Of a stretch of 64,000 bases of DNA, positions 16,696 through 25,530 are shown in pieces. Both the position numbers and the translations under genes were made by a program. This stretch comes from Sinomonas sp. ASV486 (GTDB lineage: Bacteria > Actinomycetota > Actinomycetes > Actinomycetales > Micrococcaceae). The DNA is taken from NCBI RefSeq assembly GCF_030908215.1, contig NZ_JAVFJK010000009.1, positions 55,616 through 119,615 on the forward strand, written 5' to 3'. Every line of letters begins with the position of its first letter. Within the stretch, counting starts at the first letter, position 1. Under the pieces are notes generated by a model. It was given only the letters and a program-made list of their open reading frames with translations. It made no database searches and had not been told where the DNA came from.

Positions 16696-17739
16696 TTGCT
16701 GACTGTCAACGCCTACGCAGCCTCGTCCTCCGATGCTCCCCTGGAGCCGGTGACCATCACCCGGCGTGATCTGGGCCCGAAGGACGTGCTGATCGAGATC
16801 AAGTACTCCGGGATCTGCCATTCCGACATCCACACCGTCCGCGGGGAGTGGGGCCCGATCAAGCACCCGCTCGTCGTCGGGCACGAGATCGCGGGGATCG
16901 TCGCCGAGGTCGGCGCGGACGTGAGCCGGCACGCCGTCGGCGACCGGGTCGGCGTCGGCTGCATGGTCAACTCCTGCCGCGAGTGCGAGAACTGCCTCGC
17001 CGGCGAGGAGCAGTACTGCCTCAACGGCAACACCGGGACCTACGGCAGTGTCGATGCGGACGGCACCATCACCCAGGGCGGCTACTCGACGCACGTGGTC
17101 GTGGACGAGGACTTCGTGCTCCACATCCCCGAGGCTCTCGACCTCGCAACAGCGGCGCCGCTCCTGTGCGCCGGGATCACGACCTACTCGCCGCTGCGCC
17201 ACTGGGAGGCCGGTCCCGGGAAGAAGGTTGCCGTGGTCGGCGTCGGCGGACTGGGCCACATGGCGGTCAAGCTCGCCCACGCGATGGGCGCGGAGGTCAC
17301 CGCGCTCTCCCGGAGCCTGTCGAAGAAGGACGACGCCCTGCGCCTCGGCGCGGACCACTACTTCGCGACCGGCGACCCGGAGACGTTCGAGAAGCTCAAG
17401 AGCAGCTTCGACCTGATCGTCAACACCGTCTCGGCCCCGATCGACCTCGGCGCCCATCTGGGGCTCCTGCGCCGCAACGGCACGATGGTGAACGTGGGCG
17501 CCCCGGCAGAGCCTTTGCCCCTCAGGGTGTTCACGCTGTTCAGCAACCGGCGCTCGTTCGCCGGTTCGGGGATCGGCGGCATCCGCGAGACTCAGGAGAT
17601 GCTCGACTTCTGCGCCGAGCACGGGGTCAGCCCCGACACCGAGCTCATCGATGCCTCCTACATCAACGAGGCGTGGAAGCGGGTCCTCTCCTCGGACGTG
17701 CGGTACCGGTTCGTCATCGACGCGGCCACGTTCGCGTAG
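16696..17739 (+). CDS. Zinc-dependent alcohol dehydrogenase (YahK/CAD-like)
   Basis: A 347-residue medium-chain dehydrogenase. Catalytic zinc ligands Cys41 and His63 ([12 protein letters not shown]) and the structural-zinc cysteines Cys94, 97, 100 and 108 are present. The Rossmann motif is [15 protein letters not shown]. The sequence [20 protein letters not shown] and the [19 protein letters not shown] near the end identify the cinnamyl-alcohol-dehydrogenase-like, NADPH-dependent aldehyde reductase branch. The TTG start has AAGGAG 9 bases upstream. It is followed 3 bases later by an SDR gene, so the two are co-transcribed, probably for aldehyde detoxification. Confidence 0.92.
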   Translation: MLTVNAYAASSSDAPLEPVTITRRDLGPKDVLIEIKYSGICHSDIHTVRGEWGPIKHPLVVGHEIAGIVAEVGADVSRHAVGDRVGVGCMVNSCRECENCLAGEEQYCLNGNTGTYGSVDADGTITQGGYSTHVVVDEDFVLHIPEALDLATAAPLLCAGITTYSPLRHWEAGPGKKVAVVGVGGLGHMAVKLAHAMGAEVTALSRSLSKKDDALRLGADHYFATGDPETFEKLKSSFDLIVNTVSAPIDLGAHLGLLRRNGTMVNVGAPAEPLPLRVFTLFSNRRSFAGSGIGGIRETQEMLDFCAEHGVSPDTELIDASYINEAWKRVLSSDVRYRFVIDAATFA

Positions 17740-17742
17740 GCC

Positions 17743-18480
17743 GTGAGCCGGATCCTGATCACCGGCTCTGCGGACGGACTGGGCCGGGCCGCCGGCGAGG
17801 CGCTGCTCTCTGCGGGACACGACGTCGTGCTGCATGCGAGGAACTCGGGGCGGGCGGCGAGCCTGGCGCTCCTCGTCGATCGCGGTGCGCACGTCGTCGT
17901 GGCGGACCTCGGAGAGCGCGACGACGTGCTGGGGCTGGCGGCCCAGCTGGCCGAGGGCGCCCCGCTCGACGCGGTGATCCACAACGCGGGGGTGTGGAGC
18001 GGGAGGGCCGTGATGCCGGTGAACGTCGTCGCCCCCTACCTGCTCACGGCCCTGCTGCCGGCACCGCGTCGCCTCGTCTACCTCAGCAGCGGCTCGCATT
18101 TCGGCGGGCACCCTTCGCTCGCTGGGGTCGACTGGCGCGGCACGAGGGCTGGGTCGTACTCGGACAGCAAGCTCTTCCTGACTGCGCTCGCGGCCGCGGT
18201 GGCGCGCCTGCGTCCGGCGGTGCTGAGCAACGCCGTCGACCCCGGGTGGGTGCCCACGAAGATGGGCGGCCCCCACGCCCCGGACGACCTGGAGCTCGGC
18301 CACCGCACCCAGGAGTGGCTCGCGACGAGCGACGACCCGGAAGCGCAGACCACCGGCGGGTACTGGTACCACCAGAGCAGGCGCGATCCTCATCCCGCGG
18401 TCCACGACGAGGCCTTCCAGGAGCAGCTGCTGCAGGCCTTGGCCGAGGAAACGGGGATCGCGCTCGCCGATGCGGGATGA
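17743..18480 (+). CDS. SDR family NAD(P)-dependent oxidoreductase
   Basis: A 245-residue short-chain dehydrogenase. GSADGLG (8-14) replaces the usual TGxxxGIG with a Ser and Leu, HNAGVWSG holds the NAG motif, Ser115/116 and the pair Tyr139-Lys143 (YSDSK) form the active site. It resembles retinol-dehydrogenase-like SDRs with a long loop before the Tyr. Substrate unknown. The GTG start is three bases after the alcohol dehydrogenase stop, so both are one transcript and probably act on related carbonyl compounds. Confidence 0.88.
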   Translation: MSRILITGSADGLGRAAGEALLSAGHDVVLHARNSGRAASLALLVDRGAHVVVADLGERDDVLGLAAQLAEGAPLDAVIHNAGVWSGRAVMPVNVVAPYLLTALLPAPRRLVYLSSGSHFGGHPSLAGVDWRGTRAGSYSDSKLFLTALAAAVARLRPAVLSNAVDPGWVPTKMGGPHAPDDLELGHRTQEWLATSDDPEAQTTGGYWYHQSRRDPHPAVHDEAFQEQLLQALAEETGIALADAG

Positions 18481-18533
18481 CACGGAGACTCCGCGTCTAG
18501 GCTGGACCGAGCACTACGAGCGAAGGGATTCCC

Positions 18534-19565
18534 ATGTCTTACACCGCCGCAGATGACCGTTACGACCGGATGGAGTACCGCTTCACGGGCAGGAGCGGGC
18601 TCAAGCTCCCCGCGCTGTCCTTGGGCCTCTGGCAGAACTTCGGAACCGACCGGTCAGAGGTGACCCAGCGCGCCATCCTGCAGCGGGCGTTCGACCGCGG
18701 CGTGACCCATTTCGACCTCGCCAACAACTACGGCCCCCCGTATGGCCGGGCCGAGGAGAACATGGGCCGCTACCTGCGCGAGGACTTCGCGGCGTACCGC
18801 GACGAGCTCATCATCTCGACCAAGGCCGGCTGGGACATGTGGCCCGGTCCGTACGGCCAGGGTGGCGGGTCGCGGAAATATGTGCTCGCGAGCCTCGACC
18901 AGTCGCTCAGGCGGCTCGGCCTCGACTACGTGGACATCTTCTACAGCCACCGTTTCGATCCGGATACTCCGGTCGAGGAGACGATGATGGCCCTCGACAC
19001 GGCCGTCCGCTCGGGGCGTGCGCTGTACGTGGGGATCTCGTCCTACTCCGCGGCGAAGACGCGCGAGGCGGCCGAGATCGCCCGCGACCTCGGGACGCCG
19101 CTGCTCATCCACCAGCCGTCCTACTCGATGCTCAACCGGTGGATCGAGGCAGACCTGCTCGACGAACTCGATGCGCAGGGGATGGGGTGCATCGTCTTCA
19201 CGGCGCTCGCGCAGGGCGTGCTGACGGACCGCTACCTCAACGGGATCCCGGAGGACTCGCGGGCGGCGCGGTCCGGATCCACAATCAAGTCCGACCACCT
19301 CGACGAGCGCACCCTCGCGCACGTTCGGCGGCTCAACGAGATCGCTGAGGCGCGCGGGCAGAAGCTCGCCCAGCTCGCCCTCCAGTGGGCGCTCCGCGAT
19401 CCTCGCGTCACGTCCGCGGTCATCGGAGCCTCCTCGGTCGAGCAGCTCGACACGAACCTCGACGCGCTCGCGGGCCCGCCTCTCACCGCGGAGGAGCTCA
19501 ACCTCATCGACCGCGACGCCGTCGAGGCGGGGGTCAACCTCTGGGCGAAGCAGACGGAGGAGTAG
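18534..19565 (+). CDS. Aldo/keto reductase, YghZ-like
   Basis: A 343-residue TIM-barrel reductase. The catalytic tetrad is visible: Asp in FDLANNYGPPYG, the Tyr of the same segment, Lys in ISTKAGWDMWPGPYG and His in FYSHRFDP. The GPYGQGGGSRKYV segment is diagnostic of the YghZ (L-glyceraldehyde 3-phosphate reductase) subgroup, which reduces small toxic aldehydes such as methylglyoxal or L-glyceraldehyde-3-P with NADPH. The C-terminal VTSAVIGASSVEQLDTNLDAL binds the cofactor. A GAAGGGA ribosome binding site and a -10-like TAGGCT (about 18498) precede the ATG. It follows two other carbonyl-metabolising enzymes on the same strand. Confidence 0.93.
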   Translation: MSYTAADDRYDRMEYRFTGRSGLKLPALSLGLWQNFGTDRSEVTQRAILQRAFDRGVTHFDLANNYGPPYGRAEENMGRYLREDFAAYRDELIISTKAGWDMWPGPYGQGGGSRKYVLASLDQSLRRLGLDYVDIFYSHRFDPDTPVEETMMALDTAVRSGRALYVGISSYSAAKTREAAEIARDLGTPLLIHQPSYSMLNRWIEADLLDELDAQGMGCIVFTALAQGVLTDRYLNGIPEDSRAARSGSTIKSDHLDERTLAHVRRLNEIAEARGQKLAQLALQWALRDPRVTSAVIGASSVEQLDTNLDALAGPPLTAEELNLIDRDAVEAGVNLWAKQTEE

Positions 19566-19601
19566 GAGGGCGGCTGGCCTGACCTTCTCGTCAGTGCGTG
19601 C

Positions 19602-21878
19602 TCAGGAGACGCTCTCGGCCGGCGCGGGCGACGGGTCACGCGAACCGCCCTCCGTGGCCGAGCGCCGCCCGAGGCGGGATGGCCACCAGAGGGCTCCTGC
19701 GACGTCGTAGGCGAGCGCCGGAACAAGCAGGGACCGCACCACCACGGTGTCCAGCAGCACACCGAACGCGACGATGAACGCGATCTGGGCGAGGAACAGG
19801 ATCGGGATGACGCCGAGAGCTGCGAACGTCGCGGCGAGCACCACGCCAGCGGACGTGATGACGCCGCCGGTCAGGGCGAGCCCGCGCAGGATCCCCGGCC
19901 GGGTCCCGTGCGCGAGGGACTCCTCCCGCACACGCGTCATGAGGAAGATGTTGTAGTCCACCCCGAGGGCCACCAGGAACACGAACCCGAACAGCGGCAC
20001 CGCCGCGTCCGCGCCGGGGAACCCGAACAGATGGTTGAACACGAACGCCGAAACCCCGAGCGCTGCGGCATAGGACACTACGACGCTGCCCACGAGCAGC
20101 AATGGCGCGACGATCGAGCGCAGGAGCAGGAGCAGGACCACGAGGATCACTCCGAGCACGAGCGGGATGATCCTGAGCAGGTCGGCCTGAGCGGTGTCGT
20201 TCGTGTCGAGCGCGATCGCGGTGACCCCGCCCACAAGGGCCTCCGGATCCGCGGAGTCGAGCGTCGTCCGGAGGGTGCGGACTACGCCTTGCGCCTCGGC
20301 CGAGTCAGGCTGGTGAGCGAGTACGCCGTTGATGAGCACCATCCCGTCGCGCACGGCGGCGCTCCCAGCCTGGGCGGCCGACCTGCCAGGGACGGGGCTC
20401 CCCGCAGTGGAGGGTTGGGCCGGCGCCCCTGTGTACACCGCGGCGGAGCTGATGCCGGGTGTGTTCCGGACCATCTGCAGGACGGCGTCGGCGCGGTCCT
20501 GACGCGCGATGACGACCACGGGGCTGCCCGAGCCGGCGTCGAAGTGTCGAGCGAGCACCTCTTGGCCGGCAGTGGAGTCCGTCGCCGTGAGTACGAGCTG
20601 CGTCTGCTCGACCCCGTTGGCCTTGAGCTGCGGCAGCCCGGCCACCCCGAGTGCGAGAAGGATGAGCGCCGCGGCCCACGTGGCCCGCGGGCGCCGCGCT
20701 ACGAGGGACCCGACGCGGAGCCACAGCCCGCGTACGCCCTCGAGACCGGCCGGGGTGCCGGACCTGGAGCCGGCCCCAGCGCCAGCCAGTCCCCGCACCC
20801 CGGCCGGAGCCTTGGCATGCCTCGCTGGCGAGCCCCCGCCGTCGAACGCGGGCCGGAGCGGCCAGAATGCGGCCCGGCCGAACAGCACGAGCAGGGCCGG
20901 CAGGAACGTGAGTGCCGAGAGGAGCGAGAACGCAATGCCCATGGCGGCGATCGGCCCGAGGCTCCGGTTCGAGTTCAGGTCGGAGAACAGCAGGCACAGC
21001 AGGGCCAGGATCACGGTCGCACCCGAGGCGAGGATCGGCTCGAACGCGGCCCGCCACGCACGGCGCATCGCCGCCCACCGCGACTCCACGGCGTGTAGGG
21101 CCTCGCGATAGCGGGCCACAAGCAGCAGCGCGTAGTCGGTCGCGGCGCCGATCACGAGGATCGACAGGATGCCTTGGCTCTGGCCGTTGAGTGTGATCCA
21201 TCCGGCCCGCGCGAGCCAGTAGATCGCGAGGACCGCACCGCACAGGGCCGCGACCGCGGAGAAGAGGACGAGGAATGGCAGCACGATCGATCGGTACACG
21301 AGGGCGAGGATCACGAAGACGGCGCCGACGGCCACGAGGAGCAGGATCCCGTCGATGCCTCCGAACGCGGATACGAGGTCGGCCGTGAGCGCGGCCGGTC
21401 CGGTGACCCACGCGCGCATACCGGCCTGGAGGTCGCGGGTGGCACCGCGCAGCCCCGCGACCACGGTCCGCACGTGCTCGGTGTCCGCGATGGGCACGAC
21501 GAACTGGGCGGCGCGCCCGTCCCGGGACGGGATCGGCCCGATCACGGCCGACGCAGCGCCAGCCGCAGGTGGGGCGACGCCCTCCACGGAACCGAGGCTG
21601 GCTGCGAGGGGGGCAAGGGCAGCCAGGTCGGTCCGGGAGAGCGCGCCGTCATTCTCGACGACGACGAGCGCGGGGATCGCATTCGATGCCGTGAACTTCT
21701 CCTGCCAGGCCCTCACCTCCGTTGACTCGGCCTTCGCGGGGAGGAAGGTGGCCTGATCGTTGCTCGAGACGGAGGAGAGCCTGCCGAAGGTGGGCCCGCC
21801 CACGCCGCTGAGCACGAACCACACGGCCACGAGCGCGATCGGGAAGAGCCAGCGGAGGTTCCGGCGGAGAGCCGTCAC
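19602..21878 (-). CDS. MMPL/RND family transporter
   Basis: A 758-residue membrane protein with the MMPL layout: one N-terminal membrane helix (LRWLFPIALVAVWFVLSG), an extracytoplasmic domain, five helices with ILVIGAATDYALLLVARYREAL, a charged cytoplasmic stretch, a second helix at about 390, a second outer domain and five more helices with VDYNIFLMTRVREE. The paired DY motifs are the proton-relay residues of MMPL transporters, which move lipids or hydrophobic compounds. It is the last gene of the TspO-DUF2867-MMPL operon, and its GTG overlaps the DUF2867 stop by 4 bases. In Corynebacterium glutamicum an RND transporter gene lies inside the crt operon, so a link to carotenoid export or membrane placement is plausible. 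Confidence 0.92.
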   Translation of the reverse strand: MTALRRNLRWLFPIALVAVWFVLSGVGGPTFGRLSSVSSNDQATFLPAKAESTEVRAWQEKFTASNAIPALVVVENDGALSRTDLAALAPLAASLGSVEGVAPPAAGAASAVIGPIPSRDGRAAQFVVPIADTEHVRTVVAGLRGATRDLQAGMRAWVTGPAALTADLVSAFGGIDGILLLVAVGAVFVILALVYRSIVLPFLVLFSAVAALCGAVLAIYWLARAGWITLNGQSQGILSILVIGAATDYALLLVARYREALHAVESRWAAMRRAWRAAFEPILASGATVILALLCLLFSDLNSNRSLGPIAAMGIAFSLLSALTFLPALLVLFGRAAFWPLRPAFDGGGSPARHAKAPAGVRGLAGAGAGSRSGTPAGLEGVRGLWLRVGSLVARRPRATWAAALILLALGVAGLPQLKANGVEQTQLVLTATDSTAGQEVLARHFDAGSGSPVVVIARQDRADAVLQMVRNTPGISSAAVYTGAPAQPSTAGSPVPGRSAAQAGSAAVRDGMVLINGVLAHQPDSAEAQGVVRTLRTTLDSADPEALVGGVTAIALDTNDTAQADLLRIIPLVLGVILVVLLLLLRSIVAPLLLVGSVVVSYAAALGVSAFVFNHLFGFPGADAAVPLFGFVFLVALGVDYNIFLMTRVREESLAHGTRPGILRGLALTGGVITSAGVVLAATFAALGVIPILFLAQIAFIVAFGVLLDTVVVRSLLVPALAYDVAGALWWPSRLGRRSATEGGSRDPSPAPAESVS

Positions 21879-23380
21879 GGGAGGTCCTTTCGAAGGTAGG
21901 CGGCCTGCGCGTACGGCGCCCCGGTTTCCGCCGCGGCGGTGATCCGCGAGGCCATGCCGCGGAAGATGACGCCGTGGAACGGGAGCACGGCGAGCCAGTA
22001 GAGCCGCCCGGCGAGCCCGTGCGGGACGAAGACCGCGCGCTGGGCATAGGCGCTTCCCTCAGGGCGCGGCTCGACGCTCATCTCGAGCCAGGCCCGCCCG
22101 GGCACACGCATTTCGGCGCGCAGGCGGAGGAGCCGCCCCGGCTCGAGGGCCTCAACGCGCCACCAGTCGAGGGCCTCACCGAGCTGCAGGCGGTGCGGAT
22201 TGCGGCGTCCTCGCCTCAGGCCGACCCCGCCTGCGAGCTTGTCAATCCAGCCGCGCACGGCCCATGCGAGTGGGAACGAGTACCAGCCGTTCTCGCCGCC
22301 GATCCCCTCGACGACGTCCCAGAGCTGGCTGGGACGGGCCGTGGACGTCTCGGTCCGCAGGTCAGTGAAGACAGTGCCGCCGGACCAATCGGGGTCACTC
22401 GGCAACGGATCGCTCGGTGCGTCGAGTGGGGACGAGCTGGCCCACGTCGTCTCGACCTCGCCGCGCGCAATCTTCCCGAGCGCGAGCTCGACGGCTCGCC
22501 GGTAGCCGGTGAGTCCGCCCGCGGGTCGCGGTACGAGCTCGTCGATATCGTGCTCGCGCACCACGCAGTCGTTCTGCAGCGACTCGACGAGCGGCACCGC
22601 CAGGGAGCGGGGGATCGGCGTGACGAGGTTGACCCACTGGGCCGCGAGCCACGGCGTGAGCACCGGGAGCGCGATGATGAGCGGCGCCCGCAGGCCCGCG
22701 GCCCGTGCATAGCCGCGCATCATGTCCGCATAGGTGAGGACGTCCGGGCCACCGATGTCGAACGCACGGCTCACATGCTGCGGGAGATCAGCGGCGGCCT
22801 CGAGGTAGTGCAGGGCATCGCGCACAGCGATTGGCTGGACCCGGTTGAGCACCCAGCGTGGCGCCGGCATGACGGGAAGGATATCGGTCAGGTGCCGGAC
22901 CATCTCGAAGCTTGCCGACCCCGAGCCGATCACGAGGCCTGCCTGGAGGATAGCCGTCGGAACCCCCGACTGCCCGAGAATGCGCCCTACCTCCGCGCGG
23001 GAGCCGAGGTGGCGGCTGAGACCGCTGCCCGGGTTGAGCCCGCTGAGGTAGACGATGCGCCGCACGCCGGCGTCGTGGGCCGCATGCCCAAGCGTCTCGG
23101 CGCACGCGCGCTCGCGGGCGGGGAAGTCCTCCCCGGCGTGCGCCCCCATCGAATGCACAAGGTAGTAGACGACGTCGGCGCCCTGGCACAATGCGGCGGC
23201 GGCAGCAGTGTCGTCGAGGCTGCCAGTGACAACCTCGACGTCTTCCCCCCACGGCACGTCCCGGAGCTTGGAGGAGTCCCGAGTCAGGACCCGTACGCGG
23301 TTCCCGGCGGCTAGGAGGCGGGGCACGAGGCGTCCGCCGATGTAGCCCGTGGCCCCCGTGACAGCGATGAGGCCGCTCAC
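21875..23380 (-). CDS. NAD(P)-binding SDR/NmrA-like protein with DUF2867
   Basis: A 501-residue two-domain protein. The N-terminal half is an extended SDR of the NmrA type (AVTGATGYIGGRLVPRLLAAG; YYLVHSMG; RIVYLSGLNPG), without the catalytic Tyr-x3-Lys clearly placed. The C-terminal half (about 340-495) is a DUF2867 domain with NGWYSFPLAWAVRGWIDKL and the hydrophobic end LAGRLYWLAVLPFHGVIF. Function is unknown; DUF2867 has a START-like lipid-binding fold. The GTG start overlaps the TspO stop by 4 bases and its stop overlaps MMPL, so all three are coupled. Its position beside crt genes suggests a role with isoprenoid or carotenoid lipids, which is inference. Confidence 0.88.
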   Translation of the reverse strand: MSGLIAVTGATGYIGGRLVPRLLAAGNRVRVLTRDSSKLRDVPWGEDVEVVTGSLDDTAAAAALCQGADVVYYLVHSMGAHAGEDFPARERACAETLGHAAHDAGVRRIVYLSGLNPGSGLSRHLGSRAEVGRILGQSGVPTAILQAGLVIGSGSASFEMVRHLTDILPVMPAPRWVLNRVQPIAVRDALHYLEAAADLPQHVSRAFDIGGPDVLTYADMMRGYARAAGLRAPLIIALPVLTPWLAAQWVNLVTPIPRSLAVPLVESLQNDCVVREHDIDELVPRPAGGLTGYRRAVELALGKIARGEVETTWASSSPLDAPSDPLPSDPDWSGGTVFTDLRTETSTARPSQLWDVVEGIGGENGWYSFPLAWAVRGWIDKLAGGVGLRRGRRNPHRLQLGEALDWWRVEALEPGRLLRLRAEMRVPGRAWLEMSVEPRPEGSAYAQRAVFVPHGLAGRLYWLAVLPFHGVIFRGMASRITAAAETGAPYAQAAYLRKDLP

Positions 23381-24255
23381 GCGGGTGCCTCCCTCGGGGT
23401 CTTGCGAGCCGGGACCCGCCGGCCCGGCCGGAACCGGAACGCCGCCCCCGCTCCAAGCACAATGACGGCGGCGACGGCCGCGGCGGTCCCCACCGTGGGC
23501 ATCGCGAGGGGCCCGCCCCAGCGGGCGACTGCGATCCAGACGAGACCCCACGCGATGGCGGCCAGAGGTGCCCAGCGCCGTGTGCGCGCGATGGCGACTC
23601 CGAGGCCCGCGACGACGGCGAGCACGATGATGCCGGCGGCCTCTGACGGAAGACCCGCCGGGAGCCCCGGGGCGGGGTCCCCAGGCCGCAGCCCGAGGAC
23701 GAATCCAATCAGGGCCGCGGCGTTCGCGACGGTCGCGACGCAGATCCAGCCGAGGTAGAGGCCGAAAGTGCCGTCTGAGAGGAACTGCTCAGCGCGTGAC
23801 CCCGCCGGCGTGCCGAGGTGCAGGGCGAACAGGCGGCACAGGACCGCCAACAGCACGAGCATCACGGCGAACGTGGCCGGTAGTGAGATGGCGGGGGAGG
23901 GGATCTGCGCAGCCCACAGCCACGCCGCGTTGAGCAGCATGGACGCCGCCGCCCACGGCCGGACCGTGCGCTGACGCCTGCTCGCGCGGCCCGCAGGGAG
24001 GAACTGCCAGACTGCGTAGCCCAGAAGGCCGGCGTAGACCACGCTCCAGATCGAGAAAGCCTGGGTGGCGGGCGAAACGGGCGTCGCACTGCTCGAGAGA
24101 TACCCGCCGGCGGCGTCCTGCACGGGGGTGCCGCCGAACGCACCGCTGCCCAGAGCCGCGAAGGCAAGCGCCGCGACTGCAGAGACTGCCGTGAGTACCG
24201 CTGGCGCGAGCGCCGATCGGGGGGATCCTCCGGGCTGGATCGCGGACTGTTCCAT
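23377..24255 (-). CDS. TspO/MBR family tryptophan-rich sensory protein
   Basis: A 292-residue membrane protein with about eight hydrophobic helices. It shows the aromatic and Pro features of TspO (AFSIWSVVYAGLLGYAVWQFLP, AWLWAAQIPSP, LYLGWICVATVANAAALIGF). It is longer than the classic 160-residue TspO, as is usual for the actinobacterial DUF2177/TspO-like forms, so the assignment is to the superfamily. TspO proteins bind porphyrins and sterols and respond to light or oxygen; in purple bacteria they regulate photopigment genes. It is the first gene of the operon divergent from crtE, led by an almost consensus promoter, and belongs to the carotenoid/light region. Confidence 0.85.
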   Translation of the reverse strand: MEQSAIQPGGSPRSALAPAVLTAVSAVAALAFAALGSGAFGGTPVQDAAGGYLSSSATPVSPATQAFSIWSVVYAGLLGYAVWQFLPAGRASRRQRTVRPWAAASMLLNAAWLWAAQIPSPAISLPATFAVMLVLLAVLCRLFALHLGTPAGSRAEQFLSDGTFGLYLGWICVATVANAAALIGFVLGLRPGDPAPGLPAGLPSEAAGIIVLAVVAGLGVAIARTRRWAPLAAIAWGLVWIAVARWGGPLAMPTVGTAAAVAAVIVLGAGAAFRFRPGRRVPARKTPREAPA

Positions 24256-24323
24256 TGCTGACTCCCGTGGCTGAATCTCGGCACCGACTCTGGTGGGCCT
24301 TTACTTTCGGACTATTCTCGAAG

Positions 24324-24352
24324 ATCATATTTCTCGATTGACGAGATATCAA
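24324..24352 (-). promoter_or_regulatory. Promoter of the TspO-DUF2867-MMPL operon
   Basis: On the minus strand TTGATA (24352-24347), a 17-bp spacer and TATGAT (24329-24324): each box has one mismatch to consensus. Transcription would begin about 60 bases before the TspO ATG. This is one of the best promoters in the window. Confidence 0.75.
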
Positions 24353-24362
24353 GCAATCGAGA
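24332..24362. promoter_or_regulatory. Palindromic operator between TspO and crtE
   Basis: TCTCGATTG (24332-24340) is inverted as CAATCGAGA (24354-24362); a nested repeat TCTCG-ATTGA-CGAGA covers 24332-24346. The arms lie over the TspO promoter and just upstream of the crtE ribosome binding site (GGAGG, 24371-24375). A regulator bound here could control both operons. The MarR-type gene at the end of the crt operon is the obvious candidate, since CrtR of Corynebacterium is a MarR protein acting at crtE. Confidence 0.65.
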
Positions 24363-24380
24363 TGTCTGCAGGAGGCCATC

Positions 24381-25529
24381 ATGCACACCGCGATGAGAAC
24401 CGGACAAGCCACCCTCGGCCGTGACGTCGAAGCCGGGCTGGACAGCCCCGGACCGAGGTGGGAGGACGTAGGCGCCGCCACCGAGCGCGCCCTCACCGCT
24501 TGGCTCGAGGAATCCCGTTGTACCGCCGCGACCCCGCGTCTGGGCCTGCTGTGGGAGCGCATCGCTGCCGGGATCGAGGGAGGGAAACGCCTCCGTCCCC
24601 AGCTCGCCTTCCACGCGTACGCCGCCTTCGGCGGGCGGGACGCGGACGCCTGTGCGACCCTCGCGGCGGCGATCGAGCTGCTGCACGCGGCCCTCCTTGT
24701 CCACGATGACGTCATCGACAGGGACTTCGTGCGGCGCGGCCGTCCCAACATCGCAGGCCTCTACCGCGATGACGCGCTTGCCCGCGGGCTCTCGCAGGAG
24801 GAGGCCCGGCACCTGGGCGTGTCCGTGGCGGTGATTGCGGGCGATCTCCTCCTCGCCGGGGCGTTCCGCCTCGCCGACCTCGCCTCCGCAGACCCCAAGG
24901 TTCGCGTGCGGCTCAGCGACGTGATGCACGCCGCCGTCACGGATGCCGCCGCTGGCGAGCTCGACGACGTCCTCATGGCCCACGATCCGGAGCAGACCCT
25001 CGACGACGTGCTCGAGATGGAGCAGCTCAAGACGGCGGCCTACTCGTTCGCAGCACCGATGCGGCTCGGTGCGATCCTTGCAGGCGCCCCCGAGACGAGC
25101 GCCGAGGACGTGGCCCGGGTGGGCATGCTCGTCGGTGCGGCCTACCAGGTGATCGACGACGTCCTGGGCACGTTCGGAGACGAGGCCCAGACCGGGAAGC
25201 CCGTGACCTCGGACCTGCGCGAGGGCAAGCTCACGGTCCTGACCGCTTACGCGCGCAGCCATCCGGAGGTGGCCCGTCACCTTGCCCCGAGCTCGGGGAT
25301 CGCCGTCGACCCCAACGCTGTGCTGGACCCCGACGCCCCTGGTGACCAGGACGGCGTCGGGCACGTCCGCGACATCCTCCACGGGATGGGGGCGGACACC
25401 CACGCGCTGACCCTTGCGCACTCGATGGTCACGGAGGCGCTTGACGAGGCGCGGCGCTGCGACCTCCCTCCCACGCTGCGGTCCGAGCTCACCCGGATCT
25501 GCAACCATGTCCTCCACCGGGAGCGCTGA
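24381..25529 (+). CDS. crtE: Geranylgeranyl diphosphate synthase
   Basis: A 382-residue all-alpha trans-prenyltransferase. The first aspartate-rich motif DDVID is at 109-113 (LLVHDDVIDRD), preceded by GGKRLRPQL; the second lies at about 259 (YQVIDDVLGTFGDE), where the usual DDxxD reads DDVLG with an Asp further on. It condenses IPP units to supply C20 diphosphate for phytoene. It is the first gene of the carotenoid operon and has a clear GGAGG six bases upstream. The crtB start follows immediately after its stop. Regulation is probably through the palindrome just upstream. Confidence 0.95.
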   Translation: MHTAMRTGQATLGRDVEAGLDSPGPRWEDVGAATERALTAWLEESRCTAATPRLGLLWERIAAGIEGGKRLRPQLAFHAYAAFGGRDADACATLAAAIELLHAALLVHDDVIDRDFVRRGRPNIAGLYRDDALARGLSQEEARHLGVSVAVIAGDLLLAGAFRLADLASADPKVRVRLSDVMHAAVTDAAAGELDDVLMAHDPEQTLDDVLEMEQLKTAAYSFAAPMRLGAILAGAPETSAEDVARVGMLVGAAYQVIDDVLGTFGDEAQTGKPVTSDLREGKLTVLTAYARSHPEVARHLAPSSGIAVDPNAVLDPDAPGDQDGVGHVRDILHGMGADTHALTLAHSMVTEALDEARRCDLPPTLRSELTRICNHVLHRER

Positions 25530-25530
25530 C

